Below are positions 1 through 10,100 of a stretch of DNA of 42,118 bases, piece after piece. The position numbers were made by a program, and so were the translations under genes. Every line of letters begins with the position of its first letter. The first letter of the stretch is position 1. The notes below the pieces were generated by a model. It was not told the DNA's origin and did not search any database. It saw nothing but the letters and a program-made list of their open reading frames with translations. The stretch spans positions 1 through 42,118 of the forward strand of contig CAZBDU010000046.1 of NCBI GenBank assembly GCA_964490725.1, written 5' to 3'. This DNA comes from CAZBDU01 sp964490725. Lineage in GTDB: Bacteria; Spirochaetota; Spirochaetia; SZUA-6; DRHE01.

Positions 1-220
1 CCCGTGCCTCAGCGGGAGGCTGCCGGGGCTGCTCCACGGCGCTCTCGCGCATCCGAGCGCTGCTCACCGCCGGGGTCTCCTCCAGCTGCACGAACAACGG
101 CCCCACGTAGTCCGGGACCCGGTTGCGCTCGAACCGGATCAGCAGCTGCAGCACCAGCAGGAGGGCAACGTGCAGCACCAGCGCCAGGGCGGCGCTGATC
201 AGGATCCGTTCTCTTGCCAT
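1..220 (-). CDS. tonB: TonB-like energy transducer, N-terminal part (cut by window edge)
   Basis: The 73 visible codons begin with MARERILISAALALVL, a short basic N-terminus followed by one hydrophobic helix (about residues 5-26). Then come a charged stretch and the start of a Pro-rich segment (EQPRQPPAEA). That is the architecture of TonB/TolA: an inner-membrane anchor, then a Pro-rich periplasmic spacer. The C-terminal domain lies outside the window. The ATG at 220 overlaps the end of the ExbD gene by 22 bases, and the gene is last in an ExbB-ExbD-TonB series, the usual order for the complex that passes proton-motive force to outer-membrane transporters. The family call rests on the N-terminal layout and the neighbours, because no diagnostic C-terminal motif is visible. 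TolA is the alternative. Confidence 0.72.
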   Translation of the reverse strand, partial: MARERILISAALALVLHVALLLVLQLLIRFERNRVPDYVGPLFVQLEETPAVSSARMRESAVEQPRQPPAEAR

Positions 221-630
221 GACTCCAGGGTCCTCAGGTTGATGCCCTTGAAACCGTTGCGTCTCAGGGTATCCAGCACCTCCACCAGCAGGCTGTAGGG
301 GATGGAGCGGTCCCCTTCCAGCACCACCGTCTTGATCTTCTCGTGCTCCTCGTCGGTGATCCGGCCCAGGCGCTGGCCCAGCCCGGCAAGGTCGAAGCGC
401 TCCTTGTTCATGTAGATCTCATTCCTGGAGACCACGGTGATCACCAGGCGGCTCATCGCCACCGGCTCCGCCGTGGTCGAAGTGGGCAGCACCAGGCTGA
501 TCCCTGGGGTGATGATGAAGGTGGTGGAAACCATGAAGAAGATGACCAGCTGGAACACCACGTCGATCATCGGGATGAGATTGACCGTGGCCTCGGTCTT
601 CAAATGCCGTCTAAACCGCACTTTCGGCAC
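199..630 (-). CDS. exbD: ExbD/TolR-family biopolymer transport protein
   Basis: The 143-residue product has the ExbD/TolR layout: a short cytosolic N-terminus (MPKVRFRRHLKTEATVNLIP), one transmembrane helix (about residues 19-42) and a periplasmic domain. The proton-relay Asp of the family sits in NLIPMIDVVFQLVIFF (Asp23). The periplasmic part ends in the typical VLEGDRSIPYSLLVEVLDTLRRNG segment, cited here as start and end motifs EGDRSIPY and LDTLRRNG. Length is normal for the family. The start overlaps the upstream exbB gene by 20 bases and the stop overlaps tonB, so the three are translationally coupled. With ExbB it forms the inner-membrane proton channel that energises TonB. TolR is the alternative name, but no TolB or Pal gene is present here. 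Confidence 0.93.
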   Translation of the reverse strand: MPKVRFRRHLKTEATVNLIPMIDVVFQLVIFFMVSTTFIITPGISLVLPTSTTAEPVAMSRLVITVVSRNEIYMNKERFDLAGLGQRLGRITDEEHEKIKTVVLEGDRSIPYSLLVEVLDTLRRNGFKGINLRTLESWQENGS

Positions 631-1228
631 CCTCCAGCAGAAGCACCAGCTCGTTGACCCGATTCTCGAGCCTGAGGATGATGTGGTTCACCTTGCTCAC
701 CAGGTGATTGTAGAAGATGATCGTCGGGATGGCCACCACGATCCCCGCGGCCGTGGTGATGAGCGCCTCGGCGATTCCCCGTGCCAGCAGTCCCGGGTCT
801 CCCACTGCGCCGAAGGCCCCCAGGACGCCGAAGGCCCGGATGTTCCCGGTGACGGTGCCGAGCAGCCCCAGAAGCGGCGCGATGTTGGCGATGGTCCCCA
901 GTGCCGACAGGGACCGCTCCAGCTTGGGGGTCTCCAGGCTGGCGGCGTCCATGATGGCGTCCCGGATCACCTGCTTGGGATGGTAGCGGTGCTCGATCCC
1001 CACGCGCGCCAGGTTGGTGATCGGGCTGGGGTGGTTCTCACAGATCGCCAGCGCCTCGTCGTGGTGACCCTTCTGCAGGGTGGCCCGCAGGCGGGCGATG
1101 AGAGCGTCCTCGTCCACCCGGATGCGGCGGAAGTAGATGAGGCGTTCTATGATAATGATGGCGGCTATCAGCGAGCAGAGCAGAATGAAGTACATGATGA
1201 TTCCGCCCTTTTGGAAGATCTCAAGCAT
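611..1228 (-). CDS. exbB: ExbB/TolQ/MotA-family proton channel protein
   Basis: The 205-residue product is an ExbB/TolQ protein. A first membrane helix lies near the N-terminus (IIMYFILLCSLIAAIIIIE, about residues 9-27). A cytosolic helical loop follows, then the family signature around residues 110-165: a Leu/Gly-rich helix (APLLGLLGTVTGNIRAF) and a second one (GIAEALITTAAGIVVAIP). The chosen ATG at 1228 has GAGGAG nine bases upstream and gives a normal family length; the open frame runs on upstream only as a shadow of the neighbouring gene. It lies 20 bases from the barrel-protein stop and overlaps exbD. It forms the pentameric scaffold of the proton channel with ExbD. Confidence 0.93.
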   Translation of the reverse strand: MLEIFQKGGIIMYFILLCSLIAAIIIIERLIYFRRIRVDEDALIARLRATLQKGHHDEALAICENHPSPITNLARVGIEHRYHPKQVIRDAIMDAASLETPKLERSLSALGTIANIAPLLGLLGTVTGNIRAFGVLGAFGAVGDPGLLARGIAEALITTAAGIVVAIPTIIFYNHLVSKVNHIILRLENRVNELVLLLEGAESAV

Positions 1229-1248
1229 GGTTTTTCGCTCCTCGAAGT

Positions 1249-2859
1249 CTACAGAGTGATCTCGATTTTCGCGGTGAAGCGCATGCCCGGCTCCCGGAAG
1301 GGGTACCAGGAGTAGCGCGGCCCTCCCACGAGGAGATAGAGCAGGTCCTCCCCCTCGGCGCGGATGGCGATGGCATCGCTCACCTTGTAGTGTGCCTCCA
1401 GAGAAAGAAGCGGCATGGGTGTGAAGGGCACCCCGGACGGGGCCCCCAGCGGCACCTCCAGCGACGCCCTGCCTCCCCACAGTGCGGCGGCGTCGCCGGT
1501 CTCCGCGCTGACCCGCAGCAGGTGCCTGGCCGCGAAGGGGGCCACGTGCAGGAACTGTCCAGACCACTCCGCGCTCAGGCCCAGAGCCGTGCCGATGTTC
1601 CAGCGCAGCCCGGCCCGAGCGCCCAGACGATCGGCCGGGCGCTGCACCAGCGTGTACAGCCCGGTGGCGGGGCTCACCCCGGCGGCCACGTCCGGCTCCG
1701 GCACGGCCGCGAGCATGCCTACGTCCATGCCGGTCTCCAGGGACAGTCCCTGAAGGAGCAGGAAGCTCAAGGAAAGCTCCCCGAACCAGCCGTGGGTGTC
1801 CAGCACCGCGGCCGGCAGGCTCACCAGGGGATACTCTGAAAGCACATCCATGGCCTGAAGCCGCTCCACCCGGTATCCGCCGCTGATGCGGAAGGTCAGG
1901 GCGGAGAAGGGAGTTCCCGTCACCGTGAGGGCGAAGGGGAACAGGTGCCCCAGCGCGCTGCTCCAGAACCAGCCGCCCGACCCTTCCAGCTGCACCTCCG
2001 GGAGCGGGTCCACCCCGATGGAGGCCAGGGCCGATACGCGATGCACCGGCGAGCCCGAGCCGTCCAGCAGGCCCTGGTAGGCATAGTCGGCCTTCAGGCC
2101 GGCACGGAAGCGCGGAAAGGTCAACCCCACCCGCAGGGCGGGGGTCACGGAAAGCTCCGTCACCCCTTCCGGGGCCACGCCGCTCAGCAGCTGCGAAGCG
2201 CTGGCCCCCTGGAGATCCGCGCCCACGTAGAAATGCTCCCCCAGCGGCAGCGTGGCGGCGGTCTGGGCGGATACCCCGCGGAAGACGCGGGACACGAAGG
2301 GGCCCTGGTCCTGCAGCCCCTGCTCCTCGTCCCGGATGGCGGCGCTGGTGTCCAGCTCCAGCCCACCCAGATGGAACTTCAGGCCGCCCTCCAGGCTGTC
2401 CTCCCGGCGGCCGAATCCGGAGCCCGCCTCCTTTCCGCCGAAGCCGTCCAGCATCTCGTGCAGGAAGCGCAGGCGGAAACGGGGCTCGTCTCCCGTGCGG
2501 TACAGCGTGATGGAGCTTACCACGTGGCTCACGGAGCCCGCTCCCAGGAGCGCCTGCGCCGCCAGGGCGTAGCCGCGGGAGGCGGCCCGAGGCTCGCCGG
2601 CGATCTCTTCTCCCACCGCGGGCACCTCCGGCTCCCGGATCACCAGCTCCTCGCGATCCGGCAGCGGCACCGCCCGCTCCGGCGGCTCCAGCTCCGCCAG
2701 GCCCGGCAGGGTGGCCTCCACCGTCTCCACGCTCAGGTCCTCGATTCTCAAGACCACCTCGGGCAGAACGATCTGGGGCTCGTCGGGCTCCAGCTCCTGG
2801 CCGGCCGCGGGATACCACGCCAGCAGGAGCAGCAGCAGCAATGCGGGCGCGCGTCTCAT
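1249..2859 (-). CDS. Putative outer-membrane beta-barrel protein of the TonB operon
   Basis: The 536-residue product starts with a signal peptide (MRRAPALLLLLLLAWYPAAG, cleavage probably after about residue 20). An acidic, Pro-rich segment up to about residue 85 follows (repeated PE, EP and VE pairs). From about residue 110 to the end, short amphipathic strands alternate with Gly, Tyr and Trp, and the chain closes with MRFTAKIEITL. A closing strand of alternating hydrophobic residues is typical of outer-membrane barrels. I see no TonB-dependent-receptor plug motif, so it is not a classical receptor. The start overlaps the TPR gene stop by four bases (ATGA), and exbB follows 20 bases on. The acidic Pro-rich N-terminal segment might contact TonB or peptidoglycan; that is inference. 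Exact function unknown. Confidence 0.8.
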   Translation of the reverse strand: MRRAPALLLLLLLAWYPAAGQELEPDEPQIVLPEVVLRIEDLSVETVEATLPGLAELEPPERAVPLPDREELVIREPEVPAVGEEIAGEPRAASRGYALAAQALLGAGSVSHVVSSITLYRTGDEPRFRLRFLHEMLDGFGGKEAGSGFGRREDSLEGGLKFHLGGLELDTSAAIRDEEQGLQDQGPFVSRVFRGVSAQTAATLPLGEHFYVGADLQGASASQLLSGVAPEGVTELSVTPALRVGLTFPRFRAGLKADYAYQGLLDGSGSPVHRVSALASIGVDPLPEVQLEGSGGWFWSSALGHLFPFALTVTGTPFSALTFRISGGYRVERLQAMDVLSEYPLVSLPAAVLDTHGWFGELSLSFLLLQGLSLETGMDVGMLAAVPEPDVAAGVSPATGLYTLVQRPADRLGARAGLRWNIGTALGLSAEWSGQFLHVAPFAARHLLRVSAETGDAAALWGGRASLEVPLGAPSGVPFTPMPLLSLEAHYKVSDAIAIRAEGEDLLYLLVGGPRYSWYPFREPGMRFTAKIEITL

Positions 2860-5750
2860 GCGCCACCTCCCTGCAGCAGCTTGCGTCCCTCGACGGTCCA
2901 CTGGGAATCCGGGAAGTGCTCCTCCAGCCGGGCCACCAGCTCCTGCGCGTCCCCGCGCCGCCCGGCCTGCACCATCATCTCCGCCGCACGGTAGATCGAG
3001 GCGGCCATGCGGTCCTGGTCCGCCGGGTTGAGGTAGGCGGCCTCCAGGAAGTCCTGCGCAGCCTGCACCAGATCGCCCTTGCGGTAGTGGTACTCCCCGA
3101 TGAGGTACTGGGCCTGCGCGGCGGCGGCGGAGTCCTCCTTCTTCTTCTCCACCACCGAGCGCAGCATCTGGTAGGCCAGGTCCATCTTCCCGGTCTGCTC
3201 GTAGATGTAGAGGCGGCTCAGGGCCAGCATCGCCTCGCGGCCGCGCGCCGTGGCCGCGCCGCCCTCCTGGCCGATGGTGGAGGAAAGCTCCGCCTCCCGC
3301 CGGCTCAAGCCCTGCAGCAGCAGCTGGAGCTCGCTGATGCGGCGCGAGGCGTTGAAGGCCCGCGCTTCCTCTGGATACTCCCGGTCGAGCTGCCGCATCA
3401 GGGTCAGAGCCTTGCGGTAGTCTCCGCGGTCGGCATAGGCGTCGGCGGTGCGTTTCAGCGAGTCGGCCCGGAAGGGGCTCTGCGGGTAGCCTTCGATCAA
3501 CCGCTCCCACAGCAGGACCGCGCCGAACTTCTCCCCGATCTGGTCGGCGGCCATGCCGCCCCAGTACAGAGAGGCGTCCACCAGCCGGCCGTCCGGGAAG
3601 GTGGTGCGGTAGTCGTAGAAGGCGTCCCGGGCCTGGGCGTACAGCTTGGCCGCGTACAGCAGCTCGCCTCGCTTGTACAACGCTTCCTCGGCCAGGGGGC
3701 TCGCCGGAAAGCGCACCCACACCTCGCGGTAGGTGTCCGCCGCCAGGCGGGTCTGGCCCCGGCGGGCCTGCACGCCAGCGGCCTCGAAGAGAGCGTCGTC
3801 GGTGAAGGCCGAGGAGGGGAAGCTCTTCATGACCCCCTGGAACACCCGCTCCGCCTCATCCAGGTTCCCCAGATTCTCCAGGCTCTTGCCCTGGAGGAAA
3901 GCCGCCCTGGGAGCCAGATCCGAGCCAGCCTTGGCCAGCCGGGAGAAATAGGCCACCGCCCCGGTGTAGTCCTCCGCGCTGAAGGAGCACCACCCCGCCA
4001 GGAACAGGGCCTGGTAGAAGAGGGGGTTACCCGCGTAGTTGCCCAGGTATTCCACCAGGTCGGCCAGCGCTTTGCGGTACTCCTTGAGCCTGTAGCTGGC
4101 CCACCCCCGATAGTACAGGGCATAGGGGGTGATGACGCTCAAACCCGCCCGCTCTGCGGCGGCGCGGTCGATGGGGGTCAGGGCGGCCACGGCCACCTGG
4201 TACTCTTTGGCGGAGACCGCCGCCAGACCCCGCAGGTAGCTGGCCAGCACGTACAGCCCGAAGCTGCGCTCCTTGAGGTCCGGGAAGCTGCGGAACAGCC
4301 GCTCCGTTCGAACCAGCACCTCCCGGTAGCTCTTCTGCCGGAAGAGGAGCTTCAGCACCTCCTCGCGGACCTTGAGATCGTCCGGGTACAGCGCCAGGTA
4401 CCGGTCCAGCAGACCCACGGCTTTGCCGAAGTTGCCCTGCCGGCCCTCCAGCACCGCCGCCAGGCGGTACAGGTCCTTGCGGTAGCCGCTCTGCGGGTAT
4501 TTCTGTAGAAGCCGGTAGGCGAGCTCCAGAGCGTCCCCCTCCCGGCCCAGGCGGTAGCGGCAGTAGGCCAGCAGGTAGCCCGCCTCCGCGTACTGCTCGG
4601 AATCGGGGTAAGCCTCCAGGAAGCGTTCGTAGAGCGCGGCGGCGGAATCGAAGTCCCCCTGCAGCCGGCGGACGTCCGCCAGCCGCAGCAGGGCCAGCGC
4701 GCTCCCGCCGGTCACGCGTTTCTGGGCTGCCTCCAGAGCCCGCGCGGCCTCCTCCAGCTGCCCCTTGCGGATGCGGATCTCCGCCAGGTACAGCGGAACG
4801 GCCTCCGGGACTGTCTGCCCTGCGGGCTGGCTCCACACTTTGCCCAGGAAATACTGGGCCAGCTCCAGGTTGCCCTGCTGGTAGCTCTCGATCCCGGCCT
4901 GCACCAGGAGATCCGCCACCGCCACCGGCGAGCCGGCGAAACGGCTCTCCGCCTCCCCGATGAGCCGTTCCATCTCCGCAAGGTTGTCCGCGGCCTGCGC
5001 GGCCATGAACAGTCTGCGAAAGGCCACGGCCGCCACCTCGGGTTTGGCCTGAAGCAGCGTGGCGTAGATGCGCCCCGCCTCCTCCTGCTTGCCGGTCTTC
5101 CACAGCGCCTCGGCCCGGTAGAGGCTGTAGCGGCTGCGCCACTTTTCCGGAATCTGGGCCGCGCTGAATCCGTCCGCCTCCTCCAGGAGCTCCTGGTAGC
5201 GGTCCTGCTTCAGGTAGCTGAAGAGCAGCAGAATCAGCCCGTAGGGTCCGTTGGCGGTGTGGAAGTAGCCGTTTACCAGGGCGCGGAGCGGAGAGGTGGC
5301 CTCCTGGTAGTCCTTCAGCCCGATCTCGGCCAGACCGGTGTACAGCAGCGCCTGCGGCTCCAGCTCTGCGTCGCTGCGCCGGGCCAGGAAGGTGCGCAGC
5401 GAGTCTACCGCGCGGCTGTAGTCGTCGATCCGGTAGTAGCCCACCCCACGCCAGAAGTAGATGTAGTCGAAGTAGCGGGTGGTTCTATACCTTCTCTCGA
5501 TCTCGGCGAACACTTCCAGCGCTTCGCGATTGCGACCCAGGCGGAACAGGCAGACCCCGCGGCGGTACTGGACGTCGGCCACACGGTCGCTCAGCGGGTA
5601 CTGCTTCAGCAGCTCCTCGTAGCTCTCCAGGGCCAGCAGGTAGTTGCCCACCCGGTAGTGGGCCTCCGCCTCGGTGAACAGCTCCTCTTCACTCAGCGCG
5701 TAGGTAAGCGTCCCGACCAGGAGGAAGGCCAGGAGCAGCACTTTTCTCAT
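2856..5750 (-). CDS. Large periplasmic TPR-repeat protein
   Basis: The 964-residue product has an N-terminal signal peptide (MRKVLLLAFLLVGTLTYA) and then tetratricopeptide repeats almost throughout. Repeats such as AEAHYRVGNYLLALESYEEL, GDFDSAAALYERFLEAYPDS and KLYAQARDAFYDYRTTFPDG show the A..Y..G.y..A...y...l..yP pattern. This is the fold of BamD, YbgF/CpoB and similar envelope scaffolds. It heads an operon whose next genes are a barrel protein, ExbB, ExbD and TonB, so it probably scaffolds an envelope complex with them. A possible TTGAAA/TACCTT promoter pair lies at 5759-5787, only eight bases before the ATG. The ATG at 5750 lacks a well-spaced ribosome site, so initiation may be leaderless; this is weak. 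No enzyme motif is visible. Confidence 0.9.
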   Translation of the reverse strand: MRKVLLLAFLLVGTLTYALSEEELFTEAEAHYRVGNYLLALESYEELLKQYPLSDRVADVQYRRGVCLFRLGRNREALEVFAEIERRYRTTRYFDYIYFWRGVGYYRIDDYSRAVDSLRTFLARRSDAELEPQALLYTGLAEIGLKDYQEATSPLRALVNGYFHTANGPYGLILLLFSYLKQDRYQELLEEADGFSAAQIPEKWRSRYSLYRAEALWKTGKQEEAGRIYATLLQAKPEVAAVAFRRLFMAAQAADNLAEMERLIGEAESRFAGSPVAVADLLVQAGIESYQQGNLELAQYFLGKVWSQPAGQTVPEAVPLYLAEIRIRKGQLEEAARALEAAQKRVTGGSALALLRLADVRRLQGDFDSAAALYERFLEAYPDSEQYAEAGYLLAYCRYRLGREGDALELAYRLLQKYPQSGYRKDLYRLAAVLEGRQGNFGKAVGLLDRYLALYPDDLKVREEVLKLLFRQKSYREVLVRTERLFRSFPDLKERSFGLYVLASYLRGLAAVSAKEYQVAVAALTPIDRAAAERAGLSVITPYALYYRGWASYRLKEYRKALADLVEYLGNYAGNPLFYQALFLAGWCSFSAEDYTGAVAYFSRLAKAGSDLAPRAAFLQGKSLENLGNLDEAERVFQGVMKSFPSSAFTDDALFEAAGVQARRGQTRLAADTYREVWVRFPASPLAEEALYKRGELLYAAKLYAQARDAFYDYRTTFPDGRLVDASLYWGGMAADQIGEKFGAVLLWERLIEGYPQSPFRADSLKRTADAYADRGDYRKALTLMRQLDREYPEEARAFNASRRISELQLLLQGLSRREAELSSTIGQEGGAATARGREAMLALSRLYIYEQTGKMDLAYQMLRSVVEKKKEDSAAAAQAQYLIGEYHYRKGDLVQAAQDFLEAAYLNPADQDRMAASIYRAAEMMVQAGRRGDAQELVARLEEHFPDSQWTVEGRKLLQGGGA

Positions 5751-6021
5751 TGCACCTAAAGGTAGACCGTCTCCGGGAAGTTTTCAATCGGGGCCCCGGC
5801 CGTCGTCCAGGGGGCCCGCATCTCGCGGGGCCGGCTCCAGGAGCCGCGGGGAGCGTCCGCCCGGCCCGGCGGGGAGCCTGCGGCGGACCCGGCCGTGCGC
5901 GCCGGTGGGCATGCAGGCACTTGCCAGCCCGGCCCGGGTGGTCGATACTGAGTGCGGGCGCCGGGACGCCGGGTGGGGCGGCGGCAGCCGCCCGCAGCCG
6001 GTTCAAACGGAGGCTTTCGGG
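5751..6021. other. Divergent intergenic region between the TPR operon and the plus-strand genes
   Basis: These 271 bases separate two divergent units. They are very GC-rich and hold no convincing gene; the open plus-strand frame here is low-complexity. The only regulatory sign is the weak minus-strand TTGAAA - 17 bases - TACCTT pair ending at 5759. For the plus gene, a GGAGG at 6009-6013 is a clear ribosome site. Confidence 0.4.
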
Positions 6022-6306
6022 ATGATCGACGTAAAGGACGCGGTGCAGCGGGCCATGCAGTATCTGGAGGAAATGTACGACACACGCTCGTTCCGGGACG
6101 TGCTCCTGGAGGAGGTGGACCGGTCCGAGGACGACCGGTTCTGGAACGTGACCATCGGCTTCACGCGGCCTCAGGAGCCCACCTCCGCCGGGCCCATGGC
6201 CATCCTGGTGGGGCAGCAGGAAGAGTTTCGCCGCGAGTACAGGGTCTTTCAGATCGACGCGGAGAAGGGTGCCCTGCACTCCATGAGAAGCCGCAAGGCG
6301 GACTGA
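6022..6306 (+). CDS. Small PepSY-like hypothetical protein
   Basis: The 94-residue product starts at the ATG at 6022, chosen because GGAGG lies eight bases upstream and because the longer open frame upstream encodes GC-driven low-complexity sequence. The chain runs helix (DVKDAVQRAMQYLEEMYD), strand (RFWNVTIGFTRP), then strand plus turn (REYRVFQIDAEKGALHSMR). That is the helix-strand-strand pattern of PepSY-type domains, in which the last strand reads v.vDa..G.v. I do not recognise a named family. There is no signal peptide or membrane segment. The DUF72 gene follows 45 bases on and may be co-transcribed. Role unknown. Confidence 0.75.
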   Translation: MIDVKDAVQRAMQYLEEMYDTRSFRDVLLEEVDRSEDDRFWNVTIGFTRPQEPTSAGPMAILVGQQEEFRREYRVFQIDAEKGALHSMRSRKAD

Positions 6307-6351
6307 AGGGGAGGTTGCCCCGCCGCGCCGGCCCTCCCTATCATTGGAAGC

Positions 6352-7128
6352 ATGATCCTTGTCGGCACCAGCGGCTACTCCTACGACGACTGGGTGGGCC
6401 CTTTCTATCCGCAGGGAACCTCCCGGCGGGACTTCCTGCGCTTCTACGCCCAGGAGTTCCCGCTGGTGGAGCTCAACTTCTCCTACTACGCCCAGCCCCA
6501 GGCGCGCACCCTGGCCCGCATGGTTGAGCAGACCCCCGAGACCTTTCGCTTCGCCATCAAGGCCCACCGCAGCCTCACCCACGAGGTGGAGGACGCCGGG
6601 GAGGCGATCCGCCGCTACCGGGAGGGCATCGAGCCGCTCGCCGCAGGCGGGCGCCTGGCTGCGGTGCTCTTCCAGTTTCCCTACAGCTTTCACTACACTC
6701 CGGAGAGCCGCAGGCACCTGGAGCGGATCTGCCAGGCCTTCGCCGACCTTCCCGCCGCCGTGGAGTTCAGGAACGGCGAGTGGCTGCGGGACTCCGTCTA
6801 TGACGGCCTGCGGGGCTACGGCACGGCGTTCGTGAACGTCGACGAGCCCAGGCTGCCCCGCCTGCCCGCCCCGAGCGAGGTGGTCACCTCCCCGCTGGCC
6901 TACCTGCGCTTCCACGGCCGCAACCGCGCCCAGTGGTGGCGGGGGGACAACGTGACCCGCTACGACTACCTCTACAGCCGCCGGGAGCTGGAGTCCTGGC
7001 TGCCCCGCATCAAGAGCATCCTGGAGCGCGCCCGCATGCTGATCGCCGCCTTCAACAACCACAGCCGCGCCCAAGCGGTGCAGAACGCCCGCGACCTGCA
7101 GCTGCTGCTGGGCCTGAGGTCCAGGTAG
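6352..7128 (+). CDS. DUF72 (YecE-like) family protein
   Basis: The 258-residue product carries the DUF72 signature from its first residues: VGTSGYSYDDWVGPFYP, then FLRFYAQEFPLVELNFSYY and FAIKAHRSLTHE. Later family blocks are also visible: a VEFRNGEWL segment near residue 140, YLRFHGRN near residue 185 and the AFNNHSRAQAVQNA end. Length is typical. The family has a TIM-barrel-like fold and no settled biochemical role. The start has a modest GGA upstream. The gene ends 17 bases before the convergent end of the UvrA gene. Confidence 0.95.
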   Translation: MILVGTSGYSYDDWVGPFYPQGTSRRDFLRFYAQEFPLVELNFSYYAQPQARTLARMVEQTPETFRFAIKAHRSLTHEVEDAGEAIRRYREGIEPLAAGGRLAAVLFQFPYSFHYTPESRRHLERICQAFADLPAAVEFRNGEWLRDSVYDGLRGYGTAFVNVDEPRLPRLPAPSEVVTSPLAYLRFHGRNRAQWWRGDNVTRYDYLYSRRELESWLPRIKSILERARMLIAAFNNHSRAQAVQNARDLQLLLGLRSR

Positions 7129-7145
7129 GGGCGGGTCCGGCCGCT

Positions 7146-10100
7146 TCAGGAAGCCCTCCGCTCCTTCAGGAAGGTGGCCAGGTAGCGGGCCGTGTGGGAG
7201 CCCTGCGCCGTCGCGACCTCCTCGGGGGAGCCTTCGGCCACCACGCGTCCTCCGCCCTCCCCTCCCTCCGGGCCCAGGTCCACGACCCAGTCCGCCTCCG
7301 CGATGACGTCCAGGTTGTGCTCGATGATCACCACGGTGTTGCCCGCGTCCACCAGCCGGTGGAGCACCCGTACCAGCTTCTCCACGTCGGCCATATGCAG
7401 GCCGATGGTGGGCTCGTCAAGGACATACAGGGAATGGCCCCCGCCGCCGCGGGCGGGACGGGCCGCGGCGGGCCGGGTCTTGGCCAGCTCTGTGACCAGC
7501 TTGATGCGCTGCGCCTCCCCCCCGCTCAAGGTGGGGCTGGGCTGGCCCAGACGCAGGTAGCCCAGGCCAACCTCCTGGAGCAGGCTGAGGCTGTGGTGGA
7601 TGGAGGGGTGAGCCGCGAAGAAACCCACCGCTTCGTCCACGCTCATTGCCAGCACCTGGGCAACGCTTGCCTTCTTGAAGCGCACCGCCAGGGTCTCCGG
7701 GTTGAACCGCCTGCCGCCGCATTCCTCGCAGGGCACCGACACGTCCGGCAGGAAGCTCATCTCGATCTTCTTGACTCCCTGGCCGGCGCAGCTCTCGCAG
7801 CGCCCCCCGGCCACGTTGAAGGAGAACCGTCCGGGGCCGTAGCCGCGCATGCGCGCCTCGGGGGTGCGGGCAAAGACCCGGCGCACCTCGTCCCAGAAAC
7901 CCACGTAGGTGGCGGGACAGGAACGGGGCGTCTTGCCGATGGGGGTCTGATCCACCTCCAGCACCCGCTGCACAGCTTCCCAGCCCACGATCCCCTGGCA
8001 GCCGGTGAAGCCCTCCCGCGTCCGGGGGCGGCGGCGCCGGCCCACCAGGGCACGCAGGTTGTTGTACAGCACGTGGCGGACCAGTGTGCTTTTCCCGCTG
8101 CCGCTTACCCCGGTGACGCACACCAGCCTCCCCAGAGGCAGCCTCACCTCCAGGTCCTTCAGGTTGTGCATCCTGGCGCCGCGGATCGAAAGGAAGGCCT
8201 GGCCGGCCGGGGAGGTGGCGCGCCTTCCCACCAGGGGGTGGCGCAGGGGCCGGCGCAGGAACCTGCCCGTGACCGAGCGGCGGCTGCGCCGCAGCTCCTG
8301 AACTGTGCCGGAGCACACCAGGTGCCCGCCGTCCACGCCGCCTCCGGGGCCCAGGTCGATGACGTGCTCGGCGCGCCGGATCGTCTCCTCGTCGTGCTCC
8401 ACCACGACCACGGTGTTGCCCTTGTCTTTCAGCCGCCCCAGGGTGCGCAGCAGCAGCCCGTTGTCCCGCGCGTGCAGCCCGATGGTGGGCTCGTCCAGAA
8501 TGTAGCAGACCCCGCGCAGATTGGAGCCCAGCTGGGCCGCGAGCCGGATGCGCTGCGCCTCCCCGCCGCTCAGGGTGGGCGCCGCCCGGTCCAGGCTGAG
8601 GTAGGACAGGCCGACCTGGCGCAGGAAGGCCAGCCGGGAGCGCAGCTCCGCCAGAATGTCCCGGGCGATCTCCGCCTGGCGCCGGGGCAGCCTCAGGCCG
8701 GCCACGAAGGCCAGGGCCCGCTCCACGGACAGAGCGGTGAGCTCCGCGATGGTGCGGCCCCGGAAGGTCACCGACAGGGCCTCCGGCCGCAGCCTCCTGC
8801 CGCCGCAGGCGGGACAGCTGCGTTCCTCCCTCTCCCACCACTGGTTCCACCAGATCTCCTCGCCGGACTGCTCCCCGTCGAAGCCCGGCAGCACCAGGCC
8901 AGTCCCGTAGCAGCTGGGGCACCAGCCGTGCCGCGAGTTGAAGGAGAACAGCCGCGGGTCCGGCTCCTCGAAGCTGCGCCCGCAGCCCGGGCAGGCGCGG
9001 CGCACCGAATAGGTCGATGCCGGGGCCGCGGCGCCCCGCCTCGGGCGGGGAAGCACCCGGACGGTGCCCTTGCCCAGGTCCAGGGCGCGGCCCAGAAGCC
9101 CCCGGAGCTCCTCCCCGTGGGCCGCGGAGGCCGCCACCGTACCCAGGGGAAGCTCGATGCTGTGCTCCCGGAAGCGGTCCAGCCGCGGCCACGGCTCCGT
9201 GGGCAGGAGGCGGCCGTCCACGCGCAGGGCGGGGAACCCCCGCGCGGCGGCCCACCTGGCCAGGTCCGTGTAGTAGCCCTTGCGGGCGCTCACCAGGGGC
9301 GCCAGAACGTCCACCCGGCGGCCGCGGTGCTCCCGCAGGACCCGGGCCAGGATGGCCTCCCGGGTCTGCGGCTCGATGGGCAGCCTGCAGTCGGGACAGT
9401 GCTGAACGCCCAGCCTGGCGTACAGGAGCCTGAGGAAATGGTAGATCTCGGTCATGGTGGCTACCGTGCTCTTGCGGCCGCCGCGGCTGGTGCGCTGCTC
9501 GATGGCCACCGTGGGAGGCACGCCGGTTACGCCGTCCACGTCCGGGCGAGCAGCGGGCTGCACGAACTGCCGCGCGTAGGCGTTCAGCGATTCCAGGTAG
9601 CGGCGCTGCCCTTCGGCGAAGAGGATGTCGAAGGCCACCGTGCTCTTGCCGCTGCCGCTCACTCCGGTGATCACCGTGAGGCGGTCCCTGGGGATGGTCA
9701 GGTCGATCCCCTTGAGGTTGTGCTCCCGGGCGTGGCGGATGCGGATGCGGTGATTCTCCCCCGGCGCCGGCTGGAAAGCGGCCACGGGCTGAGCCGGGGC
9801 CGGCGCGCTCGAGGCTGCGGCGGCACGGCCCTCCAGGGCCTCGCCCCCGCTTCCGGCGCTGGAAGCCTCCCGGTAGCGCCGCAGCGCCGCGCCGGTGTGG
9901 CTCCCCGGGAAGGCCACCACCTGGTCGACCGTCCCGGTGCACACCACCTCTCCCCCCGCTTCTCCCCCCTCGGGCCCCAGATCCACGATCCAGTCGGCTG
10001 CCGCGATGACGTCCAGGTTGTGCTCGATCACCACCAGCGAATGGCCCGCCTCCAGGAGGCGGCGGAAGGCCGAAAGCAGGGTGGCTATGTCGGAGAAGTG

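Noticed and set aside
5759..5787. TTGAAA/TACCTT promoter for the TPR operon
   Set aside because: The -10 box is poor and would put the start at the ATG; kept only as a remark.
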